Positions 9,531 through 19,742 of a stretch of 31,312 nucleotides of DNA are shown piece after piece. Origin of the DNA: Reticulitermes lucifugus (lineage: Eukaryota > Arthropoda > Insecta > Blattodea > Rhinotermitidae). The DNA is taken from NCBI GenBank assembly GCA_026260175.1, contig JAKCWW010000386.1, positions 75,564 to 106,875 on the forward strand, given 5' to 3'. The notes beneath the pieces are model-generated. The model had not been told where the DNA came from. It saw only the letters and a list, made by a program, of their open reading frames with translations, and ran no database searches. The first letter of the stretch is position 1. Every line of letters begins with the position of its first letter. Made by a program: the position numbers and the translations under genes.

Positions 9531-10149
9531 GTGTTCCGAGTGTAACGATATGGAACACACGTGGGGAAAAATGGAGTGTATATGCAGGTATACTTTTGTT
9601 AATTAATTTGTTGAAATTTGTAATTTTGAGAATTTATATAAGATGAAGCTGCGCTCTTGCCGAGAATTAGCTGTCATTCAGCCTGAAGCTCATTAAACCA
9701 ACTGAGCGACGGATGCTTAACTTTAGTAATAATGAATACCAGTTTGTACATTTGCTTAATTGGACAGTTTTATTTTAACTGTGCACTGCGTAAGAAATGC
9801 GCAAATGCTAAAACGTTTAGGTCGAAGGGAACAGGCGACTTGGAAGACCTAGATGTAGAGCGGAGGACACTTTTACATATTGTCTTGAAGTGGCAGGTTT
9901 CGAAAGTGTGCGCTTGACAGACGACCTCACCTTCGGGCTTATTTTTGAAAGGATAATCTACGAATTATAAAACCAGAGCATTGCTTTATTATCTGATGAA
10001 GTACACAGTATTGTAGTAAACTGTGCACAGTGATGCTAGTAAGTATTATGGTGCGGTTGTAACTGCTGGTTATAACGCAGTTAGACATTGTGACGAGTGT
10101 CGAACTCGGCCATTGTCGCAGTCCAGTGGTTAGCACTGTTTGTTTTTCT
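9531..10149. other. unassigned DNA
   Basis: An isolated A-box-like GTCCAGTGGTTAGCAC (10120-10135, plus) has no B box at tRNA spacing, so no tRNA gene is called. Nothing else recognised. Confidence 0.45.
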
Positions 10150-10330
10150 TCACCTGGAGACGTTTAACTTGACGACGAACTGAGAATGTTCTTGGGATGG
10201 TTAAGTTTCTATTCCGGGGCTTAACGTGGCAGAGAAAGGACACAAGATCCTAAGTATGGCTGGTCTCTGTGCCAAGATTTGAATCGCGGACCTTCCGAAT
10301 TCGCAGCAATATTTCCACCGTCTCGACCCT
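10150..10330 (-). mobile_element. SINE relic, family shared with 11405-11545
   Basis: Minus strand B-box-like GATTCAAATCTTGGCACAGA (about 10287-10268) and a body ending near 10150. The segment TTCAAATCTTGGCACAGAGACCAG recurs with few changes at about 11517-11490 (minus), which shows that both are copies of one repeat. The tRNA head is poorly preserved. Confidence 0.5.
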
Positions 10331-10445
10331 GACAGTCTCTTTACCCCACTTACTTGATTGTAACCCAGCTAACAATACAGTACCACTATTATCCATGCGA
10401 AAGTGCATGTAGATGCGTTGATTTCAGGCTTCCGCCGCGAATTTG

Positions 10446-10643
10446 ATGAGATCTGCGCTCTGCTGGCATATTACGCGGCGTCGTGTGGTAATTGTTTACC
10501 GACGTTTCGGGACAACGTGTAGGTCCCATCTTCAAGGGTCAAGAAGTCGACCCTTGAAGATGGGACTTGTACATTGTCCCGAAACGTCGGTAAACAATTA
10601 CCACACGACGCCGCGTAATATGCCAGCAGAGCGCAGATCTCAT
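10446..10643. repeat. near-perfect inverted repeat: 95-bp arms, 8-bp spacer, carrying hammerhead-like cores
   Basis: The left arm (10446-10540) and right arm (10549-10643) are reverse complements with no indels and only four mismatches, all transitions, clustered at about 10515-10521 and the matching bases of the right arm. The spacer is AAGAAGTC (10541-10548). Each arm carries a TTGAAGA-T-GGGAC...GTCCC-GAAAC motif (right arm from 10553 to about 10597; left arm on the minus strand). GAAAC is followed by GTC and then GGT, which can pair with ACC just upstream. This resembles the Penelope-type hammerhead terminal region. The unit is also a recurrent insect repeat, as judged from its familiar translation (RFGTT.RSHLQGS). 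Two repeat copies have met head to head, or one was copied back on itself. Confidence 0.85.
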
Positions 10644-11231
10644 ATAGATGCGTGCTGAGCCCTCTTTTTCAAAACTTGTGAGAGAGATGTGTGCGGAGAG
10701 GGTGCACAGCCGTGGATATGTCAGTTGAAGTTTGCATCTACCCACGTTTCAGATATCCTAGAGTTCTTGTCAGTGTAGACTAGATAAATTCCCAAGCTTC
10801 TGGAGAAGATGGAGAAAGCGTGAGGAGGGGGTTGGTTGCCAAATCGGTTCCCTCGGGTCTACCGTTCAAGCATACTTCAAAATTGCAGAGAGGTGTCGCA
10901 TTTCAGCTGAAATAGACTTGCACTCGTGGTGGCGGCGGGCAAATATTCGGCGAAGTTAAAATCTGAATCAGTGTATTCAAGCGAAAATAAATTTCCACTG
11001 TGCCAACACAGTCTGAAATTGAAATGGGGTTTCTAAATATTGGTATTAAAATTATAACTTTTCTATCATTTCAATCACCAGTACCACTATCATAAGAATG
11101 GCCCTCATCTCCGTCAGTACCACCAACAGCTCTTCATCTTCTGTGGACCATCTAGTTGGACTATGGTACCGTTTGCATTTCTTCTGTTGTGCTTACTGTT
11201 TGATTGACCACTTAGCACATCAGTAGACACA
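10644..11231. other. unassigned DNA
   Basis: No gene or repeat family recognised. The frame at 10539-10745 is a shadow of the inverted repeat. Confidence 0.45.
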
Positions 11232-11294
11232 ATTGAATTTGAAAAAGAGATAATTGAATTTAAGGAAGAGAGAACTGAACTGAGAAAGAAGTGA
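11232..11294 (+). repeat. three tandem 21-bp units encoding heptads
   Basis: Units start at 11232, 11253 and 11274 and read IEFEKEI, IEFKEER and TELRKK plus stop (TGA 11292-11294). The open frame extends back to 11208 without an ATG (PLSTSVDT precedes). A charged heptad pattern is what a coiled-coil C-terminus looks like, so this could be a remnant last exon, for example of a transposon-derived DNA-binding protein. It could also be a simple purine-rich tandem repeat. I cannot decide. Confidence 0.45.
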
Positions 11295-11404
11295 CTTATT
11301 ACATGTAGTTTATTTAAGGACGATATGAGTGACTCGAAATGCGTAGCGTTGAATGATTAAAATAGCGAGTAATGAATTGGAAGGGATACGGAAGGAAAGG
11401 GTCT

Positions 11405-11545
11405 TGATTTTTAAATCGAGCTACTTATCTGGAGTTTGCCTACATAGGCATTGGCAATTTGCGAAAACCCTGTTTCATTATTACTAGTGTCTGTGCCAAG
11501 GTCTGAACCCAGTGCCTGCTGAAAGCGAAACAGATGTTCTAAGTA
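11405..11545 (-). mobile_element. SINE relic, family shared with 10150-10330
   Basis: Minus-strand GGGTTCAGACCTTGGCACAGACAC (about 11515-11488) matches the copy at 10150-10330 closely around the degenerate B box. Flanking similarity fades quickly. Confidence 0.45.
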
Positions 11546-13071
11546 CTGGACAGCGGAATTCGATGTGTCGTAGTTTAAATAATTACACATGTACAAAATG
11601 AAAGCGTAAAATAGAAAATGTTAAACTACTGGAATATATAATATGTAAAAGCTATCAATATTCTGCTGTTCACAGCATTTATATTGGTTAGACATCATTT
11701 GTTTCACTGCAGTATATTATTATTGACTGTTACGATTCCGATGTCGTGTGTAAATGAGTACAGCAATATTCTGAGATCCATAGTGTGTTATCGTTCCCCA
11801 AATCGCTGTCTTCTATATTCATTCCTATGACTTTCCCAATATTTCAATTTTATTGACTTGACCACTAATTGTATTATAACTGATATTCTCCTTCTTAATT
11901 TCCTTTTGACTTCCCATATCCCTTTTTACGTAGTTATATTTTACGGACTTCTTATTGTTGCTGAACCCCATTTTTTCGTGGTATCTTAACTTTCACCTGC
12001 TTTGTACCTATTGTTACCTTCAGCCTGCCTTGTAGTGCGTGTTTGTGAGTTATGTATGTCATGGCCGCAATATAGGAATTTACGTGAAATGGAACAGCTG
12101 TATATCCGTGGTAAGCGTGATATTAAAACCAGAATCAGAGCTGTTGCCAGAATATGTGTTAGACACGCCACGCGATGACCTGGTCCCCTGCTATGAGAAT
12201 CAACGGGCACCTACTGTGCGTAGGAAGGTGCGTAGGCAGAGAGGTGAGGGTGGCTGTTGTGCGAGTTGGAACTTAAGTGGTCACGCATAAAACTAGTGAA
12301 TCGATAAGCCAGAAGGCTTCATGATGAACATTGTGTGGTGTTAAATATTTATGTATCGCTTAGTACCCCTTTTAATTCAATATTGTGTATGTTTCAGTAG
12401 GTTGAAACCTTTCCTATATAACATACTACAGCGCCACGCGCTTCAGTACGGCTGTATATTTTCTGGAGTGTTTGTGAGTTTACTATTTTAGCTATATGAT
12501 CGCATTCTATTATGATATAGTACTGTAAATTTGGCGTTAAAAATACTTTAAGACTTAGCATAGTAGGCCTATATACAACACAATGCACACGTATAACGAG
12601 AAGATCTATAGAACTTTAGTGGCTGGGCGCTGCGTTGGTTGGTGTCAGGACCTTGTAAAATTGCAAGTGTTCTGTACGTACACAGCTGGTGTTTTAATGC
12701 TGTTTATGGTCACTTTCTTTAGAAGTTGCAGGATTGTTAGTTGTCAGTTGGTCGCTTGTGATGATGTCATGTACGAAGATTCACCAATTGTACAGCTTAC
12801 CGAGGTGATATCTTACACAAGTCTAGACTCCTAATTCATTGTAAATGTCTTGAATTTGATTCTTGTTGGTGTGTTTTAACTGTGCACCCTTCGGGTTTTA
12901 AATCCATTAATTTTAACGTTAACATTAAAATATTTTATTATGCTTGATAGCTGTTTATCAAATTGCAGAAATATTAACCACACTAGCTTACGTGTGGATC
13001 ATACAACCATACCGAAAAGCGTAACATTATATAACTGCTGTGCAGAGGCTTGTTAAGCATGCTGGCCTTAT
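11546..13071. other. unassigned DNA
   Basis: Two overlapping frames at 12039-12290 (plus, 83 codons) and 11986-12210 (minus) and one at 12583-12834 (plus, 83 codons) show no domain, signal peptide or family resemblance I recognise. No repeat found. Confidence 0.45.
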
Positions 13072-13140
13072 ACTCCTTTGTCAGAATAATTCCCTGATGA
13101 TGGCACCTTGGTGCCGAAACATGTAGGAATTTATAGGAGT
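13072..13140 (+). ncRNA. hammerhead ribozyme candidate (type I, Penelope-like)
   Basis: All hammerhead parts are present in order. Outer stem I: ACTCC (13072-13076) with GGAGT (13136-13140). Inner stem I: AATTCC (13088-13093) with GGAATT (13126-13131), leaving an asymmetric internal loop. Catalytic core: CTGATGA (13094-13100). Stem II: GGCAC/GTGCC (13102-13106, 13111-13115) with a CTTG tetraloop. Then GAAA (13116-13119). Stem III: only A-T plus C-G pairs (13119-13120 with 13123-13124) around AT. The expected cleavage nucleotide is A13125. One T (13101) lies between the core and stem II and is non-canonical. A very short stem III is known for hammerheads in Penelope-like elements. No Penelope RT or GIY-YIG sequence is visible nearby, so this would be an orphan terminal fragment or a small non-autonomous derivative. 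Confidence 0.65.
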
Positions 13141-14309
13141 TTTATACTTCTGAATGTATTTTACTAAATGCATGAGTTGGTTGATGTGTTAATTGTAAGA
13201 ATATGCACGGTATGAATAACATAAAAATACATTTGTTTAGTGTGCTTAAGTTCGCCATGCTGAAGACAATTCTAATTTCCATTGTCTGAGCACAGAAGTT
13301 GTGTACGTATGGACACTCCTGGCCATTGTATATATGTTACGTAAATATGCTACCTTTAGTTAACAAAAATAATTTTAATTCAAGGATTAATTATGTTTAT
13401 GGGCGAAAGAGTTAAGAAATATTGAACATAATACGAGAATAATGTGCTTTTTTGTCTTTAATATGAACGGATTTCAATTGTTCTATGCAGGACACTTATG
13501 AATGTTTGCTTTGGTTTTAAAAAATGACTAAATATTTCAGTGAATTTGTTAGAAAGTTTCTGTGTTGAAACCTTTTAAATATGCCAGTACATATCTCTTT
13601 ACCATTGTCACATATTGTTGCAGTTGTCTTACATGAGAGAATAGAATTTATACAGAAGAAAGTCTCTAGCTTAACTTGTGTACCTTCATTTGCTATATAA
13701 ATTTGTATGTGGAATTATAGAGAAATGAACATGAACTGAAAAGATCTTTAAACATATGTTTATTTCTTCCAATATTTTTATAGTTACGTAACCTAAATAT
13801 CACGTCTTTGTGGAGGACGAGACAACCTGAAATTTGTTTTAAAATTGTAAGGCTACTAACGAAATCTGAAAGAAAGTTCTTTTTCATGTTTCTGTAACAA
13901 AGTTACAGAGGCTTTCACCATGACGTCGACTCCAGGAAGTCCCAAGATTATGGAGAAGTTTCTAGTGATTATATAGTTCGATGTTCCACAGACTTGGGGC
14001 TGTTGGATGAATGGGTGGTTAGATGGCTTGGTTACACGGGCAAATAAAGAGACAAAGATAAGACGAAGGAGAAGGAACGACAACGGTAGCTTGACACTCC
14101 CTGCAATCGACTTGTCATTGCTCGGTCATCCAGATCGTAAGTTGGTCACTGTAGTCCCTATCCTGAACCTCATGGCCATAGAAATATATGTAAAAAACTG
14201 CAGTTTAATTTTCAAAGTAAGGCGAGAGTAAATTTGGAGTCCATCTCTTGCATCTTTACAGAGTCGAGATCTTACATTACCTTCTGAAATCAGCAAAAAC
14301 TTATAAAAT
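13141..14309. other. unassigned DNA
   Basis: Short frames at 13693-14231 on both strands show no motif. No repeat recognised. Confidence 0.45.
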
Positions 14310-14494
14310 TTTAACAGGCACGTAACAAACTCAAAGAGCCCCAAAACTAACTTAATGACAAATAAATTAAGTGCTTACCTACCACCTAAAACCTAACTAA
14401 GCCACTTTAACAGGCACTAAACAAAATAACTTAACTAAGAAACGAATAAATGAAGTGCCTATCTACCACCTAACGTACTAACTCAGCCACTCAT
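14310..14494. repeat. two-copy tandem repeat, about 96 bp
   Basis: Copy 1 (14310-14405) and copy 2 (14406-14494) both begin TTTAACAGGCAC and both contain ACCTACCACCTAA or ATCTACCACCTAA followed by AGCCAC at the end. Copy 2 is shorter by several bases. No coding potential. Confidence 0.7.
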
Positions 14495-15045
14495 TCATTT
14501 ATACATTCCCTCATGAAGCTTCTTAGTAGCTTAGTACCAGAAATGTTAGGCTAAAAATTGCTAAACAGTAGAAAACACCATCCCCAGCAGGAGGGAAAGT
14601 GAACGAAGGTGAAAAATGTCGCTGAAATATTTTCCTCTGAATTGCTTTGTAATATAAACGCGAGTCACGTCGGCGAAGTATTTTAGAGATAGCTGTTTGA
14701 GACGCATTCCACACCACCAAAATAATCGAACACCTGAAGGATTAAAATTAAGCTTTCAAAATGAATGTTATACTGTCTGTCGATGCGCGCACACTAGCAC
14801 AAACCGAACCGAACCGAAACGACATTCGCAAAACCGACCGCAATTCTAGTACAAAGATTTGTTTGTTTCTTTTTGTTTTGNGGGGGGGGGCTTGTGGTTA
14901 CCCAGTACTTAGCGAACTTCAACCTAGCCACACGGACTGCGGTCAGGGAATGGTGGTAGAGACGCGATTGTTTAAATCAACTGGGTAAGAAAAATGCATG
15001 TGCGGAGGTGGGTGAGAAATTGTAATATATATATGTAACTGGGAG
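14495..15045. other. unassigned DNA with an ambiguous G-run
   Basis: Contains one N at 14881 next to a run of nine G. The homopolymer probably caused the uncertain call. No gene recognised; the frame at 14761-14988 crosses the N and is not credible. Confidence 0.5.
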
Positions 15046-15242
15046 CGCTTAGAATGGTAAAAGTGGTGCTGCCGTACACGCCTAGGAGGCTTAGACGGGG
15101 AGCAGATGTAGCGCTCCATTTGTTCTTAACCGAAGCACTGGAAGGAGGTGAGTGGTCAGCTTCACGCCCAGACCGCTTTACCCCTTGTGAAAGAGTTTCC
15201 GGTACCCATTGAGTAGGAGGCTGGAAGGGCCTCAGATTAAGT
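15046..15242 (-). mobile_element. SINE, 5'-truncated, shared 3' domain
   Basis: Minus strand from about 15242: CCAGCCTCCTACTCAATGGG, TACCGG, then the 3' domain GGGTAAAGCGGTC...GCGTGAAGCTGACCACTCACC (about 15187-15150), GGTTAAGAAC and TGGAGCGCTACATCTGCTCC (about 15118-15099). The tRNA head with A and B boxes is absent, consistent with 5' truncation during reverse transcription. Same family as 15451-15727. Confidence 0.75.
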
Positions 15243-15450
15243 CTTGCCATTTTGGAGAACAGATATTGAGAAAGCTGTAGAAGTGTTACTTGGTATTATT
15301 GATTTCAAAATAATATGTTTAGGCGTATTTAAATGTTTTTGTAATGATATGTGACCTGAATTTCGGAAGAACCAACTGATTGTTGGTGAGGAGGGGTTGG
15401 TAACCTCATGTTATTGAAGTTTATAATTTTGTGTTTTTAACGGGAATATG

Positions 15451-15727
15451 GTGGGCCGGGATAGCGTAGTCGGTATAGCGACTCGCTATGGGATGGACGG
15501 CCCAGAGATCAAATCCCGGTGGAGGCGAGATTTTCCGCACCCGTCCAGATCGGCCCCGGGGCCCACCCAGCCTCCTGTACAATGGGTACCGGGTCTGTTT
15601 CCTGGGGGTAAACCGGCCGGGGCGTGGCATTGACCACCCACCTCATCTACAGCCGAGGTTAAAGAAATAGTAGAGCTATACCTCTACTCCCCCTCTGGGC
15701 CTCCATGGTCTGTTCTAGGGAGAAATG
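15451..15727 (+). mobile_element. full-length tRNA-derived SINE with target duplication
   Basis: Reference copy of the main family. The head has the A-box region GTAGTCGGTATAGCGACTCG (about 15466-15485) and a weak B box AGATCAAATCCCGG. The body continues with CCCACCCAGCCTCC, TACCGG and TTTCCTGGGGGTAAAC, then the shared 3' domain CGGCCGGGGCGTGGCATTGACC and the palindromic TAGAGCTATACCTCTA, and ends near 15727. Flanking 12-mers AACGGGAATATG (15439-15450) and AACGGGACTATG (15728-15739) differ at one base and are read as the target-site duplication. It would be transcribed by RNA polymerase III and mobilised by a LINE reverse transcriptase. Short ORFs through this region are repeat shadows. Confidence 0.85.
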
Positions 15728-15739
15728 AACGGGACTATG

Positions 15740-16924
15740 TATATTCCTTGAAAGTTAATATCAATTATTTTAACAGTGTACTTATCAGATAACGAAGGGG
15801 CTGTTAGCACAATATCAATGTTCAATTATATCATCAACCGAACCAACTGTTCGTAAGATACTCTGAAGTTTCTGTCATCAGTTTTAAGTTCTAAAATAAT
15901 CTGGGACATTGGTTCTGTTCGACTTCGCTCGGAAACGCTCGTTCTAATACGCGCCAGCACCCGAAAGTTCGATTCGTCTCATCTTCGAATCAGTACGAAA
16001 TCGAACTTGTTTCTCTATGCGTATTATCATTTTCTCGGACTTAAACCTAGCATTTTCCAAGAATTTTACTCCTAAGAATTTTTGTACCATTTCTTCTGTA
16101 TCTTATTCTAGCAAAATACCACATCGTAACTTGACATTTGTCCCTGTCACAACGGTACTAGTTGACGTACACAATTTTGAATATTTGTAACTAATTTGAC
16201 GTGATTGTCACAGACGAGAACACAATGGAATGAAACAAAGTACAGATGTTCCCATTATACTACTGCCGTATTTTACTTTTGATAGGACACACAAGAAAGG
16301 CAGTTTCGCTAAGCAGAATTGCCCATATTAATTTTAATTTTAATTTATTTTGGGGATAGAAAATGTTAGCAAGTGCCATCTGTTGGATAACCTGCTGTAT
16401 ATGGGCTTTTAAATCAATGAAGTAACTCTCGAGCTTACAAAATCTCGATATATCTTGGTCGATATGCATTGCTTTCCGATTGTTGAGATGGTCGATCCTT
16501 CGAACAAATTTAATGCAAGAAGGATAGAGTTGGATTCACATGATGCAGATAAAAATGTTTGATGAACTACACTTTGCACAAAAATGGTACTTGTAAAAAC
16601 GGTCGTTTTGATCATATATTAAATATGACTGAAATGTACGCTAAACTGGAACACTGCGTTCATGTCTGGTGAGTTAAGCTTTACTCCATCTGATACAAGG
16701 CTGCGGAAACACTGCTTACTAGTTCCGACATTGGACGACTGATGTCGACTCTGTACTGTTCTACAACTGATACCGACTTCTGCAAAGGATCGATTATGAG
16801 AGTCAACGCGAGGTTGAAGAATAATAAAACGTTACGAGCTGTCGTAAAACAAAGCGTCAACAAGCAAAATAAACTTATCCTACAGTCTGTTTTAGAGTTA
16901 CATGAAGCTGCGCCGTGTTTTGTA
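15740..16924. other. unassigned DNA
   Basis: Several 60-69-codon frames (16260-16930) lack recognisable motifs. No repeat recognised apart from short AT-rich runs. Confidence 0.45.
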
Positions 16925-16929
16925 TCGTA

Positions 16930-17215
16930 GATTGGAGCCAGAATGTTTCGATCGGTATAGTGACCAGACGACGGGCTGGACGACCGAGGGATCGTAGTTC
17001 GATTCCTGGTAGAAGCGCGAGAATATTTTTCTGTAAAGCGTCATAACGTCGGGAATTCAAAAATATTTTTATTCAATGGGTAAAAAGGACATTTCTAGAG
17101 GTAAAGCGGCCGGATCGTGAAGCTGAAGCTCACCTCCACTTAGCGACGATGCTAAGAATGCGTTGAATTATACCGCCTCTCCCCCATGCCCCTTCGTGCC
17201 GTGCAAAGGAGGCTT
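16930..17215 (+). mobile_element. tRNA-derived SINE with shared 3' domain
   Basis: The head has GATCGGTATAGTGACCAGACG (about 16950-16970) and B box GTAGTTCGATTCCTGG (about 16995-17010). The 3' domain is GGTAAAGCGGCCGGATCGTG then AAGCTGAAGCTCACCTCC (about 17100-17137), and the end is CCCCCATGCCCCTTC. Same family as 15451-15727, with a better B box and more decay in the middle. Confidence 0.75.
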
Positions 17216-17249
17216 TAACTTAATTTATGTCATAGTTTGTGGAACCTAA

Positions 17250-17360
17250 CACTTTTCTTCCTGGGAGTAATTTGGCCGGGGTGTGAAACTAACCAATCAC
17301 CTCCACCCAGGGCCTAGGTTTAGAATGCGTGGAAGTATGCCTCCACTTGTACAAAGGCGT
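17250..17360 (+). mobile_element. SINE 3' fragment (shared 3' domain)
   Basis: Begins near TTCCTGGGAGTAATTTGGCC and continues GGGGTGTGAAACTAACCAATCACCTCC, then the GGTTTAGAATGCGTGGAAGTATGCCTCCAC end. No tRNA head. It follows the copy ending at 17215 almost directly, so it is a 5'-truncated tandem neighbour or a rearranged end of that copy. Confidence 0.7.
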
Positions 17361-17631
17361 TCATCGTGTGGTGCTTTATGCTATCGGACAACTTATACTT
17401 TTGTCATCAGTTGGTACAGCCACACGCTTATGGATAAGTCACTGAAATCCCCGTGTACCACCAATACTCTGGAGCTAGGATATGAATATATAGAATTGCT
17501 TATGCTACTTCTGTTGAAAGCATTAAAAGGAATTAAAGCCCTATAAATCTTAGCTTGTCTGTATCGCTTTCAGATTGACATGTTCCTGGATCCAATTTAA
17601 TGTACAGAAACCTTGCTTCCTGGAGCCGGAA

Positions 17632-17885
17632 TACCTGTCTCGGTGTAGTACCTAGGCTGTGGGGTCGATGAGAGCGGAGTCAGTGTTCGCTCCCCGACAG
17701 GGGTGAGAGACTTTTCTCTTCTCTAAATCCAGACTGGCTCTGGGGCTCACTCAACCTCCAACATTGAGACCCGGGGCTCGTTTTCCAAGGTAAAGCAATC
17801 GAGACGTGAAGCTAACTACTCATTTCTCTCTAGTACCGAGGATAAGAGCAAGTGGAGCTGTAAAACCATTCCTCCACATGTTTTT
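17632..17885 (+). mobile_element. tRNA-derived SINE with shared 3' domain (diverged)
   Basis: The head has TAGGCTGTGGGGTCGATGAG and a decayed B box AGTGTTCGCTCCCCG (about 17685-17699). The body has CCAGACTGG...CTCACTCAACCTCC, then the 3' domain GGTAAAGCAATCGAGACGTG and AAGCTAACTACTCATTTC (about 17790-17827) and GTGGAGCTGTAAAACC. Most similar to 7525-7785. Confidence 0.7.
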
Positions 17886-17910
17886 CTCGTGTTGTTTTTA
17901 ATTAAACAAA

Positions 17911-18209
17911 TAAATACCTGTACAGGCCTGAACAGGCCCTGACGGTTCCAGGAGGTTGAGGCTTCCAGATTTCAAGACAATCGGCACATGAAGGTGGTAA
18001 ATTTGTCAGCCTTATGCACCGGCCGCCTTTACCCCCAGGGAATATTCCTAGTACTCATTTCTGTTGGAGGCTGTGTCGACCCCAGGGCCATAGTGCGGCC
18101 GGAAGAATTATATCAATGAAAAAATCCAATGACACCATCGGGAATCGAACCTGCGACCTTCCGGCTTGTGGCGCAGTGCCCCAACCAACTGCGGCACCGC
18201 GTGCCCCGG
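17911..18209 (-). mobile_element. tRNA-derived SINE, GGGGCACGCGGTG-headed family, with target duplication
   Basis: Minus strand: head GGGGCACGCGGTGCCGCAG (from 18207), a near-canonical B box GGTTCGATTCCCGA (about 18149-18136), GGCCCTGGGGTCGAC, then the 3' domain GGGGGTAAAGGCGGCCGGTGC (about 18037-18017), CACCTTCATGTGCCGATTG and CCTCAACCTCCTGGAACC. It ends near 17911. The flanks TTTTTAATTAAACAAA (17895-17910) and TTCTTAATTAAGCAAA (18210-18225) agree at 14 of 16 bases and are read as the target duplication. A second copy is at 27832-28155 on the opposite strand. Confidence 0.85.
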
Positions 18210-18225
18210 TTCTTAATTAAGCAAA

Positions 18226-19690
18226 AGAAGAATTTACTGTCACATTTGCAGCATTTTCTGTTTATTTTTGTTTTTGGAACTATAAAAGAAAGTTACAACC
18301 CGACCAAAGCTAGTGGCTATGTAGTCTGCGAGAGTGCTGAAGTCTGTGCCTTATAAACACACTGCCGAGGTCGTGGAGCGGCGCATTCTGTTCACTGGAT
18401 AGTTCCATTTTACCCCATATAACCATTTGCCTGCGTCGGAGTATAGGCTTTGATCGAACCGCCTCTTTCTTCCGTGGATTTCTTCACTCTGTCGTTAATA
18501 CCATTTATACTCCACCCTGTTTATGTATTATAATTTTTCTTTTATTTTCAGCTCTTTTGTAAATATTTACCGGGAAATAATTTCACTGAAGAGGGCTTGC
18601 AACTAGAGTGCTCAACTTTACAACAGCCACGTTCGTGCTTATGTAATTCTCTCGCTTTTCTGCCTCTGACAAGCGGTATGTGCTCTGTATGCTTGTGTAT
18701 TCGTGTTTCCGATTTTAATGTTCTCTGAAGCAGCCGTGAAAATGGTTGTTCTGAAAGGATTGAATAATACGGCTGTGTTGAAAAGAGCACTCCGTGTAGT
18801 TCGTTACAGCTGGTATGTCGGCAAGGAGCATTTCTCAAACCCCACAGCTATGCAATTTGAGAGACTTATGCAAGCCTGAAGGAAATGGGACGTACAAAAC
18901 CATCGTTGCCTGTGGGAGAATTCGACGTCGCCATAGATGTGTGTGAATCCGGAAGTAAAGTTGAATAAATTGCTTTCAAAATATCATCATGTTTGTTGTG
19001 TCGCGTCATCCCTAGTAATGGGGAGAAAGCAAGACTCCGAAACCTTGGTTTGAATCCATCAGTTACGTGCTGATAGTTCGAGATAAATTCAATGAAATGT
19101 TCTTTGCGAAAGCTGCAGATCTTACATTGCACCTGCATTGGTTTTTTGTATAATACGGTATAATAATAATAATAATAATAATAATGTATTATCACCTGAC
19201 TTATGAAAGTACTTAGTGTCATTATGGGGCCATGTAGAAGCAAGGTCTACACAATTTTGGGCTGTGGTCTTCGCGGTTGACACTGTATATTCTAGTGCCT
19301 GATGGCCTCAATTCTGACGTAAGTTCTAAGATAAAGTTAAGGAAAAGAGCATTAATTCCTAACGTAACAACAAATACAAATCCTAAAATTCAAATGTCCC
19401 ACAATAACTGTAAATAACACAAAACGTTTGTCCGAGTATGCTTCATAAGAAGTAAATCGAGTCTGGACTCTAGAACAACTTAAACAGACTCAATATTTAT
19501 GAATGAAAGCTGTCAGGTAGCGAAATTATTCTTTGTTTAAGACGTTGTTATTCTAGGGAAAAAGAATGAAATGTGGCTGAGCAGCTGTATTCAGATGCCA
19601 AAATGCTAGCAGTTCTGTTTAGTGTGATATGTCTCTGCGCCGAGTTTGGAAATCTGGATGTACGGTACATAGTGCGAAGTAGGTGTGTCC
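18226..19690. other. unassigned DNA with one (AAT)n microsatellite
   Basis: Frames at 18548-18838 (96 codons, minus) and 18866-19243 (125 codons, minus) show no domain I recognise; the second includes a Tyr run from the (AAT)8 tract at 19161-19185. No repeat family identified. Confidence 0.45.
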
Positions 19691-19691
19691 G

Positions 19692-19742
19692 TCGCTCGAT
19701 TACAACTTCCGATAGGAACTATCGGAAGTTGTAATCGAGCGA
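19692..19742. repeat. perfect hairpin: 24-bp arms, 3-base loop
   Basis: The left arm (19692-19715) begins TCGCTCGATTACAACTTCC and the right arm (19719-19742) is its exact reverse complement; the loop is GAA. Similarity stops sharply at both outer ends. Mixed base composition makes this far from a simple repeat. It could be a pre-miRNA-like stem (short for one), a transposon end-to-end junction, a recent snap-back repair event or an assembly artefact. Confidence 0.9.

Noticed and set aside
10113..10140. tRNA-like A box GTCCAGTGGTTAGCAC on the plus strand
   Set aside because: No B box at the right distance and no cloverleaf.
18866..19243. 125-codon minus-strand frame
   Set aside because: Includes a Tyr run from (AAT)n, no domain recognised, and the frame has no conserved context.
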